The position numbers and the translations under genes were made by a program. The notes under the pieces were generated by a model. The model ran no database searches and was not told the origin of the DNA. It saw nothing but the letters and a program-made list of their open reading frames with translations. This document shows positions 35,213-42,602 of a stretch of DNA of 42,602 nucleotides, one piece after another. Source of the DNA: Nitrosomonas sp. (GTDB taxonomy: Bacteria; Pseudomonadota; Gammaproteobacteria; Burkholderiales; Nitrosomonadaceae); the NCBI GenBank assembly GCA_020852475.1, contig JADZAR010000088.1, positions 1 through 42,602 of the forward strand, read 5' to 3'. Each line of letters begins with the position of its first letter. Position 1 is the stretch's first letter.

Positions 35213-36118
35213 ATGAATAGACCCGATATGTATTTAAAAAGATCAATCCAATCACTGATTTTAGTCTGCTATCTCTTGATTAGCGGCCCGGCAGCAGCGG
35301 GAACCTTTGCCGCAGATTCGCCACAGGATTTGCAGAATGCCGCAGATGACGCAAGAATGCTCGTCGCACTGGCGAAACAATATGAGCACGGTGAAGGCTT
35401 GCCCAGAGACTACAGCAAAGCCATCGAACTGTATTGTCAGGCAATCAGCCTGGGTTACAGCGAAGCACTGTATGCCTTGGGCTGGATGCACGCCAACGCT
35501 CGAGGCGTGCCGCGCAATGACGCCATTGCCGCGCAATTATTCAGCATGGCGGCCGATCTGGGACATGCACATGCCTATAAAATGATGCGATTTCTCGATT
35601 CATCGACAGAACCGGCGCTTCCGGAATGCATGCAGTCAGTCGCCGATAATGAAAACTTCGACATCGACTACTCCGGCAAACCTTATTTTGATATTGTTCA
35701 AGAGCTTGCGCCACAATATAGTCTCGATCCGGCGCTTGTCATGGCGATTATTACGGTTGAATCCGCGTTCAATGCACAGGCGGTTTCTCACAAGAATGCA
35801 CAAGGATTAATGCAACTGATACCTGAGACAGCCGAACGCTTCAATGTCAAAAACACATTTGATGCGGTAGAAAACATCAAGGGCGGCATGGCTTATTTGC
35901 GCTGGTTGCTTGCGTTTTTCAAGGGCGATGTCATACTGGCCATCGCGGCATATAATGCCGGAGAAGGGGCGGTAGAAAGACATAAGGGCATACCACCCTA
36001 CACGGAAACAAAAAATTACGTCAAGAAAATTCAGGCTCAGTACGCCAGAACCACGCATCCCTATCAACCGGAATTTGTTCACCGGCATGCCATGATCGCC
36101 TTATCCGAATATGAATAA
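35213..36118 (+). CDS. Periplasmic lytic transglycosylase with Sel1-like repeats
   Basis: The 301-residue protein has a signal peptide (about residues 1-30). Two Sel1-type repeats follow: ALAKQYEHGEGLPRDYSKAI and ALGWMHANARGVPRNDAIAA. The C-terminal SLT domain has the catalytic Glu183 in ITVESAFN, then KNAQGLMQLIPETAERF and AAYNAGEGAVERHKGIPPY. It should cleave the glycan strands of peptidoglycan, giving the anhydro-muropeptides that AmpG imports. The Sel1 part probably mediates protein contacts. ATG at 35213 is the first in frame; a second ATG at 35228 is equally possible, and neither has a clear ribosome site. It is followed by the DUF3750 gene after 78 bp. Confidence 0.9.
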   Translation: MNRPDMYLKRSIQSLILVCYLLISGPAAAGTFAADSPQDLQNAADDARMLVALAKQYEHGEGLPRDYSKAIELYCQAISLGYSEALYALGWMHANARGVPRNDAIAAQLFSMAADLGHAHAYKMMRFLDSSTEPALPECMQSVADNENFDIDYSGKPYFDIVQELAPQYSLDPALVMAIITVESAFNAQAVSHKNAQGLMQLIPETAERFNVKNTFDAVENIKGGMAYLRWLLAFFKGDVILAIAAYNAGEGAVERHKGIPPYTETKNYVKKIQAQYARTTHPYQPEFVHRHAMIALSEYE

Positions 36119-36196
36119 CAATTCACAGTCAAAATGGTATTAACACCCGCTACAATTTATGCATTTGTAATACAAAATTAAATTGTTTCTGGAAAA

Positions 36197-36937
36197 ATGC
36201 ATACTTCGTATTTTCACCACGCACTGTTCTTTGGCATTGCCTCATGCCTTGCGCTGCTCATCACTTTTCCCGCGGATGTCCAGGGAAAATGGCGCACGGC
36301 AAGCCGGATTTCCGCCGGTATTGCGCCTGACCCTGCACTAACGCCCGAAGCTGTGGTGCAGGTTTATGGCGCCCGTGCATTCGGCTGGCGCGGTTATTTC
36401 GGCATCCACACCTGGATTGCCGTAAAACCAACCAATGCACAAACCTACACCATTTACGAGGTGATCGGCTGGCGGCAGCGCAGCAGACTGCCGGTGCTGG
36501 CGATATATGACCAGATTCCGGACAGGTATTGGTATGGCAGCATGCCCGTCATTCTAGCCGACAAACGTGGAGAAAATGTCGACGAACTGATTGCGCGCAT
36601 TGATCGGGCTGCTCAGGAATATCCCTATTCGCAAAGTTATACGCTTTGGCCCGGCCCGAACTCCAATTCATTCACTGCCTGGATTTCGCGCGCAGTCCCT
36701 GAACTGGAGCTGAATCTGCCATCGACAGCGATTGGAAAAGACTATTTAGGCTATCGCCTGATTGCCAAACCACCGAGTGGCAGCGGTTTCCAATTTTCGG
36801 TTTTCGGATTATTCGGCTTTGTAATCAGCCGCATTGAAGGTTTTGAGTTCAATCTGCTTGGACTCACCTTTGGCGTTTCCCCGAATCCTTGGGTTTTCAA
36901 ATTGCCGATCATCGGCGATATACAGCTTACTGCTTAA
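36197..36937 (+). CDS. DUF3750 family protein
   Basis: The 246-residue protein has an N-terminal hydrophobic segment (about residues 8-25, signal peptide or anchor). The body carries DUF3750 features: VVQVYGARAFGWRGYFGIHTW, TIYEVIGWRQ, YSQSYTLWPGPNSNSFTAW, and a glycine- and phenylalanine-rich C-terminal half. The conserved HTW, PGPNSN and Tyr/Trp pattern recalls cysteine/histidine-type hydrolases, but no activity is established for this family. It follows the lytic transglycosylase on the same strand, so a role at the envelope is a fair guess. It ends 21 bases before a long hairpin shared with hsp20. Confidence 0.85.
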   Translation: MHTSYFHHALFFGIASCLALLITFPADVQGKWRTASRISAGIAPDPALTPEAVVQVYGARAFGWRGYFGIHTWIAVKPTNAQTYTIYEVIGWRQRSRLPVLAIYDQIPDRYWYGSMPVILADKRGENVDELIARIDRAAQEYPYSQSYTLWPGPNSNSFTAWISRAVPELELNLPSTAIGKDYLGYRLIAKPPSGSGFQFSVFGLFGFVISRIEGFEFNLLGLTFGVSPNPWVFKLPIIGDIQLTA

Positions 36938-36957
36938 CAAATACACCCGGATGTATT

Positions 36958-37000
36958 GCTGTTCCAGGTACGCAGCTTTTTTACCGCAGACTGGAACAGC
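36958..37000. terminator. Probable bidirectional hairpin between DUF3750 and hsp20
   Basis: GCTGTTCCAG (36958-36967) pairs perfectly over ten bases with CTGGAACAGC (36991-37000). The 23-base loop contains TTTTTT. It lies between two convergent genes (stops at 36937 and 37016), the expected place for a shared transcript end, though a classical T tract is missing. Confidence 0.5.
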
Positions 37001-37015
37001 CCGATAGCATCATGA

Positions 37016-37591
37016 TCAACGCTTATTATTGATGCTGATTTTTTTCACATTGGATTGGTCAACCACCTTACGCGGGATGTGGATACTTAAAACGCCTTTG
37101 TCCATAACAGCATGTATATTGTCGACATCGGCATCATCCGGTACGGCAAGCACGCGCTGAAAAGACCCAAACCGTCTTTCTTTGCGGTAATAAAGCTGAT
37201 CTTTTTCTTCCTTCTCCTGTTCTTTAACGCCTTTTATAGCCAGAGTCCTGTCCTGCAATTCAATCGAGAGATCATCCTGCGCGAGTCCGGGCGCCTCAAG
37301 CGTAATCGTATACTGATTGTCGCTACTCGCAATATTCACATCCGCTCTGAAGGCGGAAGCAAATTCATCCGAAAGAAACGGGCTCATGAATTCCGTATGG
37401 GAATGCATGGGAAATCCAAAATTGCGAAAAGCATTTTCGAACAACCGGTTTATCTCACGATGCAGCTGACTCAACTGCAAGTCATTCGGAGACCGCTCCA
37501 GAACTTGATTTTCCCGTTTGACGGGCAGGGTTTTATTTCCGTTTTCTTCATGCTTAAACCAGTTCCAAGGATTGAGTTTATGTAAATCCAT
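37016..37591 (-). CDS. Small heat shock protein Hsp20 (alpha-crystallin family)
   Basis: The 191-residue protein is an ATP-independent holding chaperone. The alpha-crystallin domain spans about residues 85-182: FRADVNIASSDNQYTITLEA, LSIELQDRTLAIKGVKEQ, ERRFGSFQRVLAVPDDAD and MDKGVLSIHIPRK. A longer N-terminal arm (LHREINRLFENAFRNFGFP) drives oligomers, and the tail ends KKISINNKR. ATG at 37591 has GGAGGTGATGTT directly upstream, an excellent ribosome site. A sigma-70-like promoter is visible about 75 bases upstream (37668-37696). I did not find a good heat-shock (sigma-32) promoter. Confidence 0.95.
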   Translation of the reverse strand: MDLHKLNPWNWFKHEENGNKTLPVKRENQVLERSPNDLQLSQLHREINRLFENAFRNFGFPMHSHTEFMSPFLSDEFASAFRADVNIASSDNQYTITLEAPGLAQDDLSIELQDRTLAIKGVKEQEKEEKDQLYYRKERRFGSFQRVLAVPDDADVDNIHAVMDKGVLSIHIPRKVVDQSNVKKISINNKR

Positions 37592-37667
37592 AACATCACC
37601 TCCATTATCATTCAGTTAGAAATCAACAAATTCCCGTACCTATCGCTCAGGTCAGTAGTCTGGAAAC

Positions 37668-37696
37668 AATATGCAGTTTTTTGGATAATTTTTCAA
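37668..37696 (-). promoter_or_regulatory. Sigma-70-like promoter upstream of hsp20
   Basis: On the minus strand TTGAAA (37696-37691) and CATATT (37673-37668) are separated by 17 bases. The first matches the -35 consensus at five of six positions, and the second the -10 at four of six. It would give a leader of about 70 bases. Read by eye. Confidence 0.4.
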
Positions 37697-37870
37697 TACA
37701 TGAATTGCAATTAGATGTATATTGAAAACAGCGCCTTGCATCAGTCGGATAAGAGTAAGAAAACCGCACAGCACTGTTTTACTTCATTCCCCTTGCAAAC
37801 GCATAAGGCAACAACTTTTGCTGGCCGGCTCTCACAACGTCTTTTAAACTGTTTGCACACCAACAAGATC

Positions 37871-38845
37871 ATGAATGCTCAGGAATCTATAAAAATCCGC
37901 TTCTTGTCGCACAGTCTGCTCAAACAGCTGCAATTATCCTCAGAATCAGTAATAGCCAGTATCGAGCATGTGTTGCGCAGCCGTCGCACCGCACAGGTCT
38001 GGAACGCGCCTAAAGCAGTCATAACGCCACCTGACGGCAGATACATGATGGCGACCCTCGCCGCAGCGGATAACCCTCAAATTCTGGCGGTTAAATCGCT
38101 GATGCTGAACCCTGCAAACGCAACCCGTGGACTGAAAAGTATCTATGCATTGGTCACTTTGCTGGATAGCGATACCGGTATACCTTTGGCTGTTTTGGAC
38201 GGTGGATGGGTGACAGCTATCCGCACTGCCGGTCTAAGTGCTGTTGCCGCCAAGCGTCTGGCCAATGCTGACGCCGCTGTTGCCGCATTTATCGGATGTG
38301 GTGTGCAGGCGCAGAGCCATTTAAACAGTTTTGCCGATTTGTTTCCACTCAAGGAAATCCGCGCGTTTGGGCGCGGCACCGAGAATCGTGATGCGCTCTG
38401 CCGCAGCGCCGAAAATCTGGGTCTGGCTGCAATTGCCAGCAAGACTGCTCAGGAAGCTGTGCAGAATGCGGATCTGATTATCACATCCGTGTCGCTTTCG
38501 CCCGCTTTAAAACCCTTCCTGGATGCGCGATGGCTTAAGCCGGGCGCTTTCGTTACGATGACCGATCTGGCAGCGCCCTGGTTTCCGGAAAGCATGCCGG
38601 TTTTTGATCGCATTATTATCGATGATCGCGAACAGGAGGCACAGATGCAAAAACCGCTCGTGCGTCCGGATCTGATTTCGGGTGACTTGACAGCGTTGGT
38701 TAATGAAGAAATCACGGGGCGTTCGACAGCAACCGAGCGTACTGCGTTTATTTTCCGCGGCCTGGCATTAGGCGATCTGGCTATTGCGGCACTGGCTTTC
38801 CAGCACGCATGCGCCGACGGGCAAGGCACTCTGGTCGATTTATGA
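37871..38845 (+). CDS. Ornithine cyclodeaminase/mu-crystallin family NAD(P)-dependent enzyme
   Basis: The 324-residue protein starts at ATG 37871 (MNAQESIKIRFL). A longer frame to 37715 adds 52 residues without family resemblance. Features are the N-terminal IRFLSHSLLKQL and PPDGRYMMATLAAAD, then a GWVTAIRTAGLSAVAAKRLA active-site helix. The Rossmann loop is AAFIGCGVQAQSHL, and NADLIITSVSLSPALKP, PGAFVTMTDLAAPWFPE and IIIDDREQEAQ follow. Members deaminate or reduce amino or imino acids (ornithine, alanine, ketimines); the true substrate is not clear. It lies 145 bp before the transhydrogenase genes on the same strand. No strong ribosome site is seen. Confidence 0.88.
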   Translation: MNAQESIKIRFLSHSLLKQLQLSSESVIASIEHVLRSRRTAQVWNAPKAVITPPDGRYMMATLAAADNPQILAVKSLMLNPANATRGLKSIYALVTLLDSDTGIPLAVLDGGWVTAIRTAGLSAVAAKRLANADAAVAAFIGCGVQAQSHLNSFADLFPLKEIRAFGRGTENRDALCRSAENLGLAAIASKTAQEAVQNADLIITSVSLSPALKPFLDARWLKPGAFVTMTDLAAPWFPESMPVFDRIIIDDREQEAQMQKPLVRPDLISGDLTALVNEEITGRSTATERTAFIFRGLALGDLAIAALAFQHACADGQGTLVDL

Positions 38846-38901
38846 AACTTACTGAACAGTCTCCTCCGCCAGGAAGCTGTCACGCGAGGCGTAAATTGAT
38901 T

Positions 38902-38943
38902 TATAATTCGTCATTTATTCACAATATCCGTTGTTTTTATAAT
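38902..38943 (+). promoter_or_regulatory. Two consensus -10 boxes before pntAA
   Basis: TATAAT occurs at 38902-38907 and again at 38938-38943, in the 145 bases before pntAA. No well-matched -35 box lies 16-18 bases upstream of either one, so the active element, if any, is uncertain. Confidence 0.35.
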
Positions 38944-38990
38944 TAAAGTTTTTGTTTGCAAGCCTGTTGGCAAAATAAGGGAGATCATCA

Positions 38991-40115
38991 ATGCATATCG
39001 GCATACCTGCAGAAATACGCGGGGGAGAATCACGAGTGGCAGCCACGCCGGAAACTGTTAAAAAATATACTGCAAAGGGCATCCATAGCGTATCCGTTCA
39101 ATCCGGAGCAGGCGCAGGCGCAAGCATACCCGATTCGGAATTTGAAGCGGCTGGCGCGCATATAGTCGCCGATGCAGCAACATTGTACAGTCAGTCTGAG
39201 ATTGTCCTCAAAGTGCGCGGACCGGAGTCTGGTGAATTAGCCATGATGCGCAAGGACGCCATACTGATAGGCCTGCTGGCGCCGCATAAGGCTGAAGGCA
39301 TAGAAATGCTCGCAAAACATGGCCTAACCGCCTTTTCGATGGAAAAACTGCCCAGAATCTCACGCGCGCAAAATATGGATGTCTTGTCTTCTCAAGCTAA
39401 TATTGCGGGGTACAAGGCGGTCATCATGGCAGCCGATATTTATCAGCGATTTTTCCCCATGCTGATGACCGCCGCCGGTACGGTAAAAGCTGCTCGTGTT
39501 CTTATTCTTGGCGCGGGCGTGGCGGGATTGCAGGCCATTGCCACCGCAAAAAGACTGGGTGCAGTTGTTGAAGCTTTTGACGTAAGACCGGCAGCAAAAG
39601 AGCAGGTTGAAAGTCTTGGCGCAAAATTTGTCGAGGTGCCACTCACTGATGAAGAAAAAGCGAGTGCTGAAACGGCAGGAGGTTACGCCACTGAAATGTC
39701 CGAAGATTACAAACGCCGTCAAAGTGAGTTGATTCATAACAGGGCCATTGCCGCGGATATCATTATAACCACCGCGCTAATTCCCGGTCGTCCAGCGCCT
39801 GTATTGATCAAGGAAGAAACCGTAAAGGCCATGAAACCCGGGTCTGTCATTGTGGACATGGCCGTCGAAGCAGGCGGCAACTGTCCATTGTCGGAATTGG
39901 ACAAAACAGTCGTCAAACACGGCGTTCATCTCGTCGGTATCGCCAACATCCCGGGCCTTGTCGCAGCCGATTCCAGTACTTTATATGCACGCAATTTACA
40001 GAATTTCTTTAACCTGATCGTGGATGCCGAAGGCAAATTAAACATCGATCGCGGCGATGAGATTATTGCCGGCACTCTGGTATGCAGCGACGGCAGCATA
40101 ATCAGTCCGGCCTGA
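38991..40115 (+). CDS. pntAA: NAD(P) transhydrogenase subunit alpha part 1 (PntAA)
   Basis: PntAA is the soluble NAD(H)-binding subunit of the proton-translocating transhydrogenase, which drives NADPH formation with the proton motive force. The 374-residue protein has MHIGIPAEIRGGESRVAATP at the start, ISRAQNMDVLSSQANIAGYK, the Rossmann loop VLILGAGVAGLQAIATAKRL, RPAAKEQVESLGAKFVEV and VDMAVEAGGNCPLS. The membrane part of PntA is a separate gene (pntAB), a split layout known in many bacteria. It starts at ATG 38991 with GGGAG seven bases upstream, and precedes pntAB by 75 bp. Confidence 0.96.
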   Translation: MHIGIPAEIRGGESRVAATPETVKKYTAKGIHSVSVQSGAGAGASIPDSEFEAAGAHIVADAATLYSQSEIVLKVRGPESGELAMMRKDAILIGLLAPHKAEGIEMLAKHGLTAFSMEKLPRISRAQNMDVLSSQANIAGYKAVIMAADIYQRFFPMLMTAAGTVKAARVLILGAGVAGLQAIATAKRLGAVVEAFDVRPAAKEQVESLGAKFVEVPLTDEEKASAETAGGYATEMSEDYKRRQSELIHNRAIAADIIITTALIPGRPAPVLIKEETVKAMKPGSVIVDMAVEAGGNCPLSELDKTVVKHGVHLVGIANIPGLVAADSSTLYARNLQNFFNLIVDAEGKLNIDRGDEIIAGTLVCSDGSIISPA

Positions 40116-40190
40116 CGAATACCGATTTTTCAGATGTGACTGCGAAGTTCTATCTGCAGCATACAGTTAACGAATTTTAAAGGAGCGAAT

Positions 40191-40499
40191 ATGATAGGTG
40201 ATATCGATCCACTTATTATCAATCTAACTATTTTTGTACTCGCCATTTTTGTCGGCTACCATGTTGTGTGGAATGTAACCCCTGCGTTGCATACCCCCTT
40301 GATGTCCGTAACCAATGCCATTTCAAGCATTATCATTGTTGGCGCAATGCTGGCGGCTGGCCCTGTCGAGATGGACTGGGGCGTATGGCTGGGCGCGGTC
40401 GCTGTTACGCTTGCCGCGATTAATGTATTTGGTGGATTTCTGGTAAGCCAGCGCATGCTGGAAATGTTCAAGAAAAAAGATAAAAAAGGAAGCGCGTAA
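40191..40499 (+). CDS. pntAB: NAD(P) transhydrogenase subunit alpha part 2 (PntAB)
   Basis: The 102-residue membrane protein has about three hydrophobic helices: [34 protein letters not shown] and [19 protein letters not shown]. It carries the PntA C-terminal signature [20 protein letters not shown] and ends [17 protein letters not shown]. It joins PntB in forming the proton channel of the transhydrogenase. AAAGGAG lies just before ATG at 40191. Its stop is directly followed by the pntB start, so the genes are coupled. Confidence 0.96.
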   Translation: MIGDIDPLIINLTIFVLAIFVGYHVVWNVTPALHTPLMSVTNAISSIIIVGAMLAAGPVEMDWGVWLGAVAVTLAAINVFGGFLVSQRMLEMFKKKDKKGSA

Positions 40500-41882
40500 A
40501 TGTCAGCAAATATGGTAGCACTCGCGTATTTAGTCGCTTCAGTATTTTTCATACTGGCGCTAAAAGGCTTAAGTTCGCCGGAGTCGGCGCGTCGCGGAAA
40601 CTTGTTTGGCATGCTGGGCATGGCAATTGCCGTGACAACCACAATGACGCTGACTCAGAACTGGACATTGATTGTTGGCTGTATCGCAATCGGCGCCGTA
40701 ATTGGAACGCTCATCGCCAAACGTGTGCAAATGACGGCAATGCCGGAATTAGTGGCATTTATGCATTCGTTAGTAGGTCTTGCGGCTGTATTCATTGCCA
40801 TTGCAGCAATCAATAACCCTGTCTCGTTCGGACTGCCGGAAGTACTGCCTGCAGGCAGTAAACTGGAATTATTTTTGGGTACTTTCATCGGTGCGATGAC
40901 CTGGTCTGGCTCGGTGATTGCTTTCATGAAATTGTCAGGGCGCATGAGCGGTACGCCTATCGTCTTCACCGGACAGCATATGCTCAACCTGTTGCTGGCA
41001 ATCGTTATGATCGGCTGCGGCCTGTGGTTCTTCTTCAGCGATACCACCAACTGGACGGCATTTATCGCTATGACCGCAATCGCGTTTCTGCTCGGTTTCC
41101 TGATTATTATTCCGATCGGCGGCGCGGATATGCCGGTTGTGATATCGATGCTGAATTCCTATTCCGGCTGGGCTGCGGCCGGCATCGGCTTTTCCCTGGG
41201 CAATCCGATGCTGATTATCGCCGGTTCATTGGTGGGCAGCTCCGGTGCAATTCTTTCCTATATCATGTGCAAAGCCATGAACAGGCCATTTCTGTCAGTC
41301 ATTCTCGGTGGATTTGGCAGCGATGGCGGTGCTGCGGCGGCAACTGATGACGGCACGCAAAAAACCTATCGCAGCGGCAGCGCTGAAGATGCTGCATTCC
41401 TGATGGGAAATGCGGACAGCGTTATCATTATCCCCGGCTATGGTCTGGCTGTTGCCAGAGCCCAGCATGCTGTCAAGGAACTTGCGGAATTGCTGCATGA
41501 AAAAGGTGTTAATGTGCGCTTCGCCATTCATCCGGTCGCAGGCCGCATGCCGGGTCACATGAACGTTCTGCTGGCCGAAGCGGAAATCCCGTATGAACAG
41601 GTGCTCGAAATGGATGAAATCAACAGCGATTTTTCGAATACCGATGTCGTACTGGTGTTGGGTGCAAATGACGTTGTCAATCCTGCGGCCAATGTTCCTG
41701 GAAGCCCCATCTATGGCATGCCCATTCTTGATGCGCATAAAGCCCGTACGGTGATGGTCGTCAAGCGAAGCATGGGTGTAGGCTATGCCGGTCTGGACAA
41801 TGATCTGTTCTATATGGATAAAACCATGATGATTTTTGGCGACGCCAAAAAAGTCGTTGAGAACATGGTTAAAGCGCTTTAA
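40500..41882 (+). CDS. pntB: NAD(P) transhydrogenase subunit beta (PntB)
   Basis: PntB has the proton-channel membrane domain (about residues 1-260, eight or nine helices) and a C-terminal NADP(H)-binding domain. Membrane motifs include MPELVAFMHSLVGLAAVFIA with the conserved channel His, GTFIGAMTWSGSVIAFMKL, and GGADMPVVISMLNSYSGWA. The NADP domain has IIPGYGLAVARAQHAVKEL, FAIHPVAGRMPGHMNVLLAE, VLGANDVVNPAA and VVKRSMGVGYAGLDN. It has 460 residues, the usual length. Its ATG immediately follows the pntAB stop. A 15-bp hairpin downstream probably ends the transcript. Confidence 0.97.
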   Translation: MSANMVALAYLVASVFFILALKGLSSPESARRGNLFGMLGMAIAVTTTMTLTQNWTLIVGCIAIGAVIGTLIAKRVQMTAMPELVAFMHSLVGLAAVFIAIAAINNPVSFGLPEVLPAGSKLELFLGTFIGAMTWSGSVIAFMKLSGRMSGTPIVFTGQHMLNLLLAIVMIGCGLWFFFSDTTNWTAFIAMTAIAFLLGFLIIIPIGGADMPVVISMLNSYSGWAAAGIGFSLGNPMLIIAGSLVGSSGAILSYIMCKAMNRPFLSVILGGFGSDGGAAAATDDGTQKTYRSGSAEDAAFLMGNADSVIIIPGYGLAVARAQHAVKELAELLHEKGVNVRFAIHPVAGRMPGHMNVLLAEAEIPYEQVLEMDEINSDFSNTDVVLVLGANDVVNPAANVPGSPIYGMPILDAHKARTVMVVKRSMGVGYAGLDNDLFYMDKTMMIFGDAKKVVENMVKAL

Positions 41883-41896
41883 TTCGAAATCCAAAA

Positions 41897-41931
41897 CAAT
41901 GTGGCAATGTTCCCGTAACATTGCCACATTG
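41897..41931 (+). terminator. Fifteen-base perfect hairpin after pntB
   Basis: A perfect 15-base stem (41897-41911 with 41917-41931) encloses the five-base loop CCCGT, starting 15 bases after the pntB stop. There is no T tract after it, so it may act as an mRNA 3' stabiliser or a Rho-assisted end rather than a classical intrinsic terminator. The rest of 41932-42231 shows no gene I can support. Confidence 0.5.
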
Positions 41932-42231
41932 CCTGCTACTCCATCCATACTGTCTTTACGCAGCACTCCGGCAAAGTACGTTACTTCAGCTTGATTGCAG
42001 AAACCGTCCGCGCCCAAAAATCGCTTCAAACCCAATAAACGGGGCTCCAACCGGAAAACCTGGAATCCGTCCACACATATCCCCTTTCCGGTTTTAAACC
42101 AATTAGCGTGCTCCTGTAACAGGGTTGTTCGTTTCGCCGATATGGCGCAAAATACAATTGATACCTGTATCAATGCTGTGCGGAATGCAGAACGCACAAA
42201 CTACGGATTTTCTTATCAAGGAGGATAGATC

Positions 42232-42602
42232 ATGGGCAAGAGACTGACCAGCCGGTATGTTCTGGTTGTACATGAGGTCACAACGACATCCGTCAAAATC
42301 TGGGTCGGCGCGTTACTGCCTTCGCTGGCAAAACCGCATAACTGGCGTCTGGTTGTAAGAAGAGTCAATTCCGAAACGGACCGAGAAAATGAAACCGGGG
42401 AAATCATCAAAACCATTACCCACTTAAAAGAACAGGGTGATATCTGGGAAAGGCCTTTCGATCGTCTGGACAAGCGTTTTTTCAAGGTGGAAATCATTGA
42501 CGGACTCGAACCCGGACAGGATTACATCATTGAATTCGAATCGCGCGTAGAACTTGAATGGGAATTGCTGGAAAAATCTTTTCTGACCACACTGCCCCAG
42601 GC
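42232..42602 (+). CDS. N-terminal part of a PhoD-like phosphatase-related protein (runs off window)
   Basis: ATG at 42232 has AAGGAGGA six bases upstream, a very strong ribosome site. The visible 123 residues begin MGKRLTSRYVLVVHEVTTTS, followed by VKIWVGALLPSLAKPHNW and later DGLEPGQDYIIEFESRVE and SFLTTLP. This is a fibronectin/Ig-like beta domain of the kind that precedes the metallophosphatase domain of alkaline phosphatase D (PhoD) proteins. There is no signal peptide. The catalytic domain would lie beyond the window, so activity is a guess. Confidence 0.6.
   Translation, partial: MGKRLTSRYVLVVHEVTTTSVKIWVGALLPSLAKPHNWRLVVRRVNSETDRENETGEIIKTITHLKEQGDIWERPFDRLDKRFFKVEIIDGLEPGQDYIIEFESRVELEWELLEKSFLTTLPQ

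Noticed and set aside
41295-42197. 300-codon minus-strand frame overlapping the end of pntB
   Set aside because: Most of it is the complement of pntB, which is certain; no family features.

Overview
The window reads like a chromosomal segment of a betaproteobacterium close to Nitrosomonas (Nitrosomonadaceae, ammonia oxidisers). This is inferred from gene content, not from a database search. The clues are an Rh-type ammonia channel whose twin histidines fall at residues 170 and 324, a hopanoid module (hpnH-hpnB-hpnM-hpnN), the orders folP-glmM-pstS and purM-purN-DUF3108-rsmB, and moderate GC. No rRNA, tRNA, CRISPR array or intact insertion sequence was found.

Layout. 1-3087 (minus): folP, glmM and a truncated pstS. 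3088-3782 is non-coding and holds one copy of a dispersed repeat. 3783-4409 is a short lipoprotein with a peptidoglycan-binding domain. 4859-10532 (plus) is the hopanoid block: radical SAM HpnH, glycosyltransferase HpnB, periplasmic HpnM and RND transporter HpnN. 10555-14394 (minus) is purM-purN-DUF3108-rsmB, preceded by a WD40-like protein gene (14473-15702). 15703-17876 is a decayed or rearranged stretch: a possible small RNA with a terminator, an HD-GYP gene split by a one-base frameshift in an A7 run, and an internal fragment of a large UvrD-like helicase. This fragment runs straight into 17873-23084, a tightly overlapping three-gene export cassette (ABC permease-ATPase, HlyD adaptor, TolC-type lipoprotein) whose ATPase has lost most catalytic motifs.

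23357-27408 holds a Crp/Fnr regulator, a 54-residue very acidic protein with its own promoter and strong ribosome site, strong RNA hairpins, the second repeat copy, the Rh channel with a C-terminal coiled coil, and an orphan receiver-HPt protein. 27454-30289 is ampG and xthA (minus) divergent from pyrE by only 23 bp. 30337-32867 (minus) pairs a GCS2-type ligase with an M14-type deacylase. 33201-37591 carries a PIN/NYN-like protein, a TPR protein, a Sel1-SLT lytic transglycosylase, a DUF3750 protein and Hsp20. 37871-41882 holds an ornithine cyclodeaminase-family enzyme and the proton-translocating transhydrogenase pntAA-pntAB-pntB. The window ends in the start of a PhoD-like protein.

How the genes fit together. 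Envelope biology dominates: hopanoid modification and transport, peptidoglycan binding, cleavage and recycling (lipoprotein, SLT, AmpG), and an export cassette. Around this are nucleotide synthesis (purM, purN, pyrE), folate and amino-sugar synthesis, NADPH supply and ammonia handling. The strongest candidates for something undescribed are the degenerate ABC/HlyD/TolC cassette, the GCS2-M14 pair and the small acidic protein.
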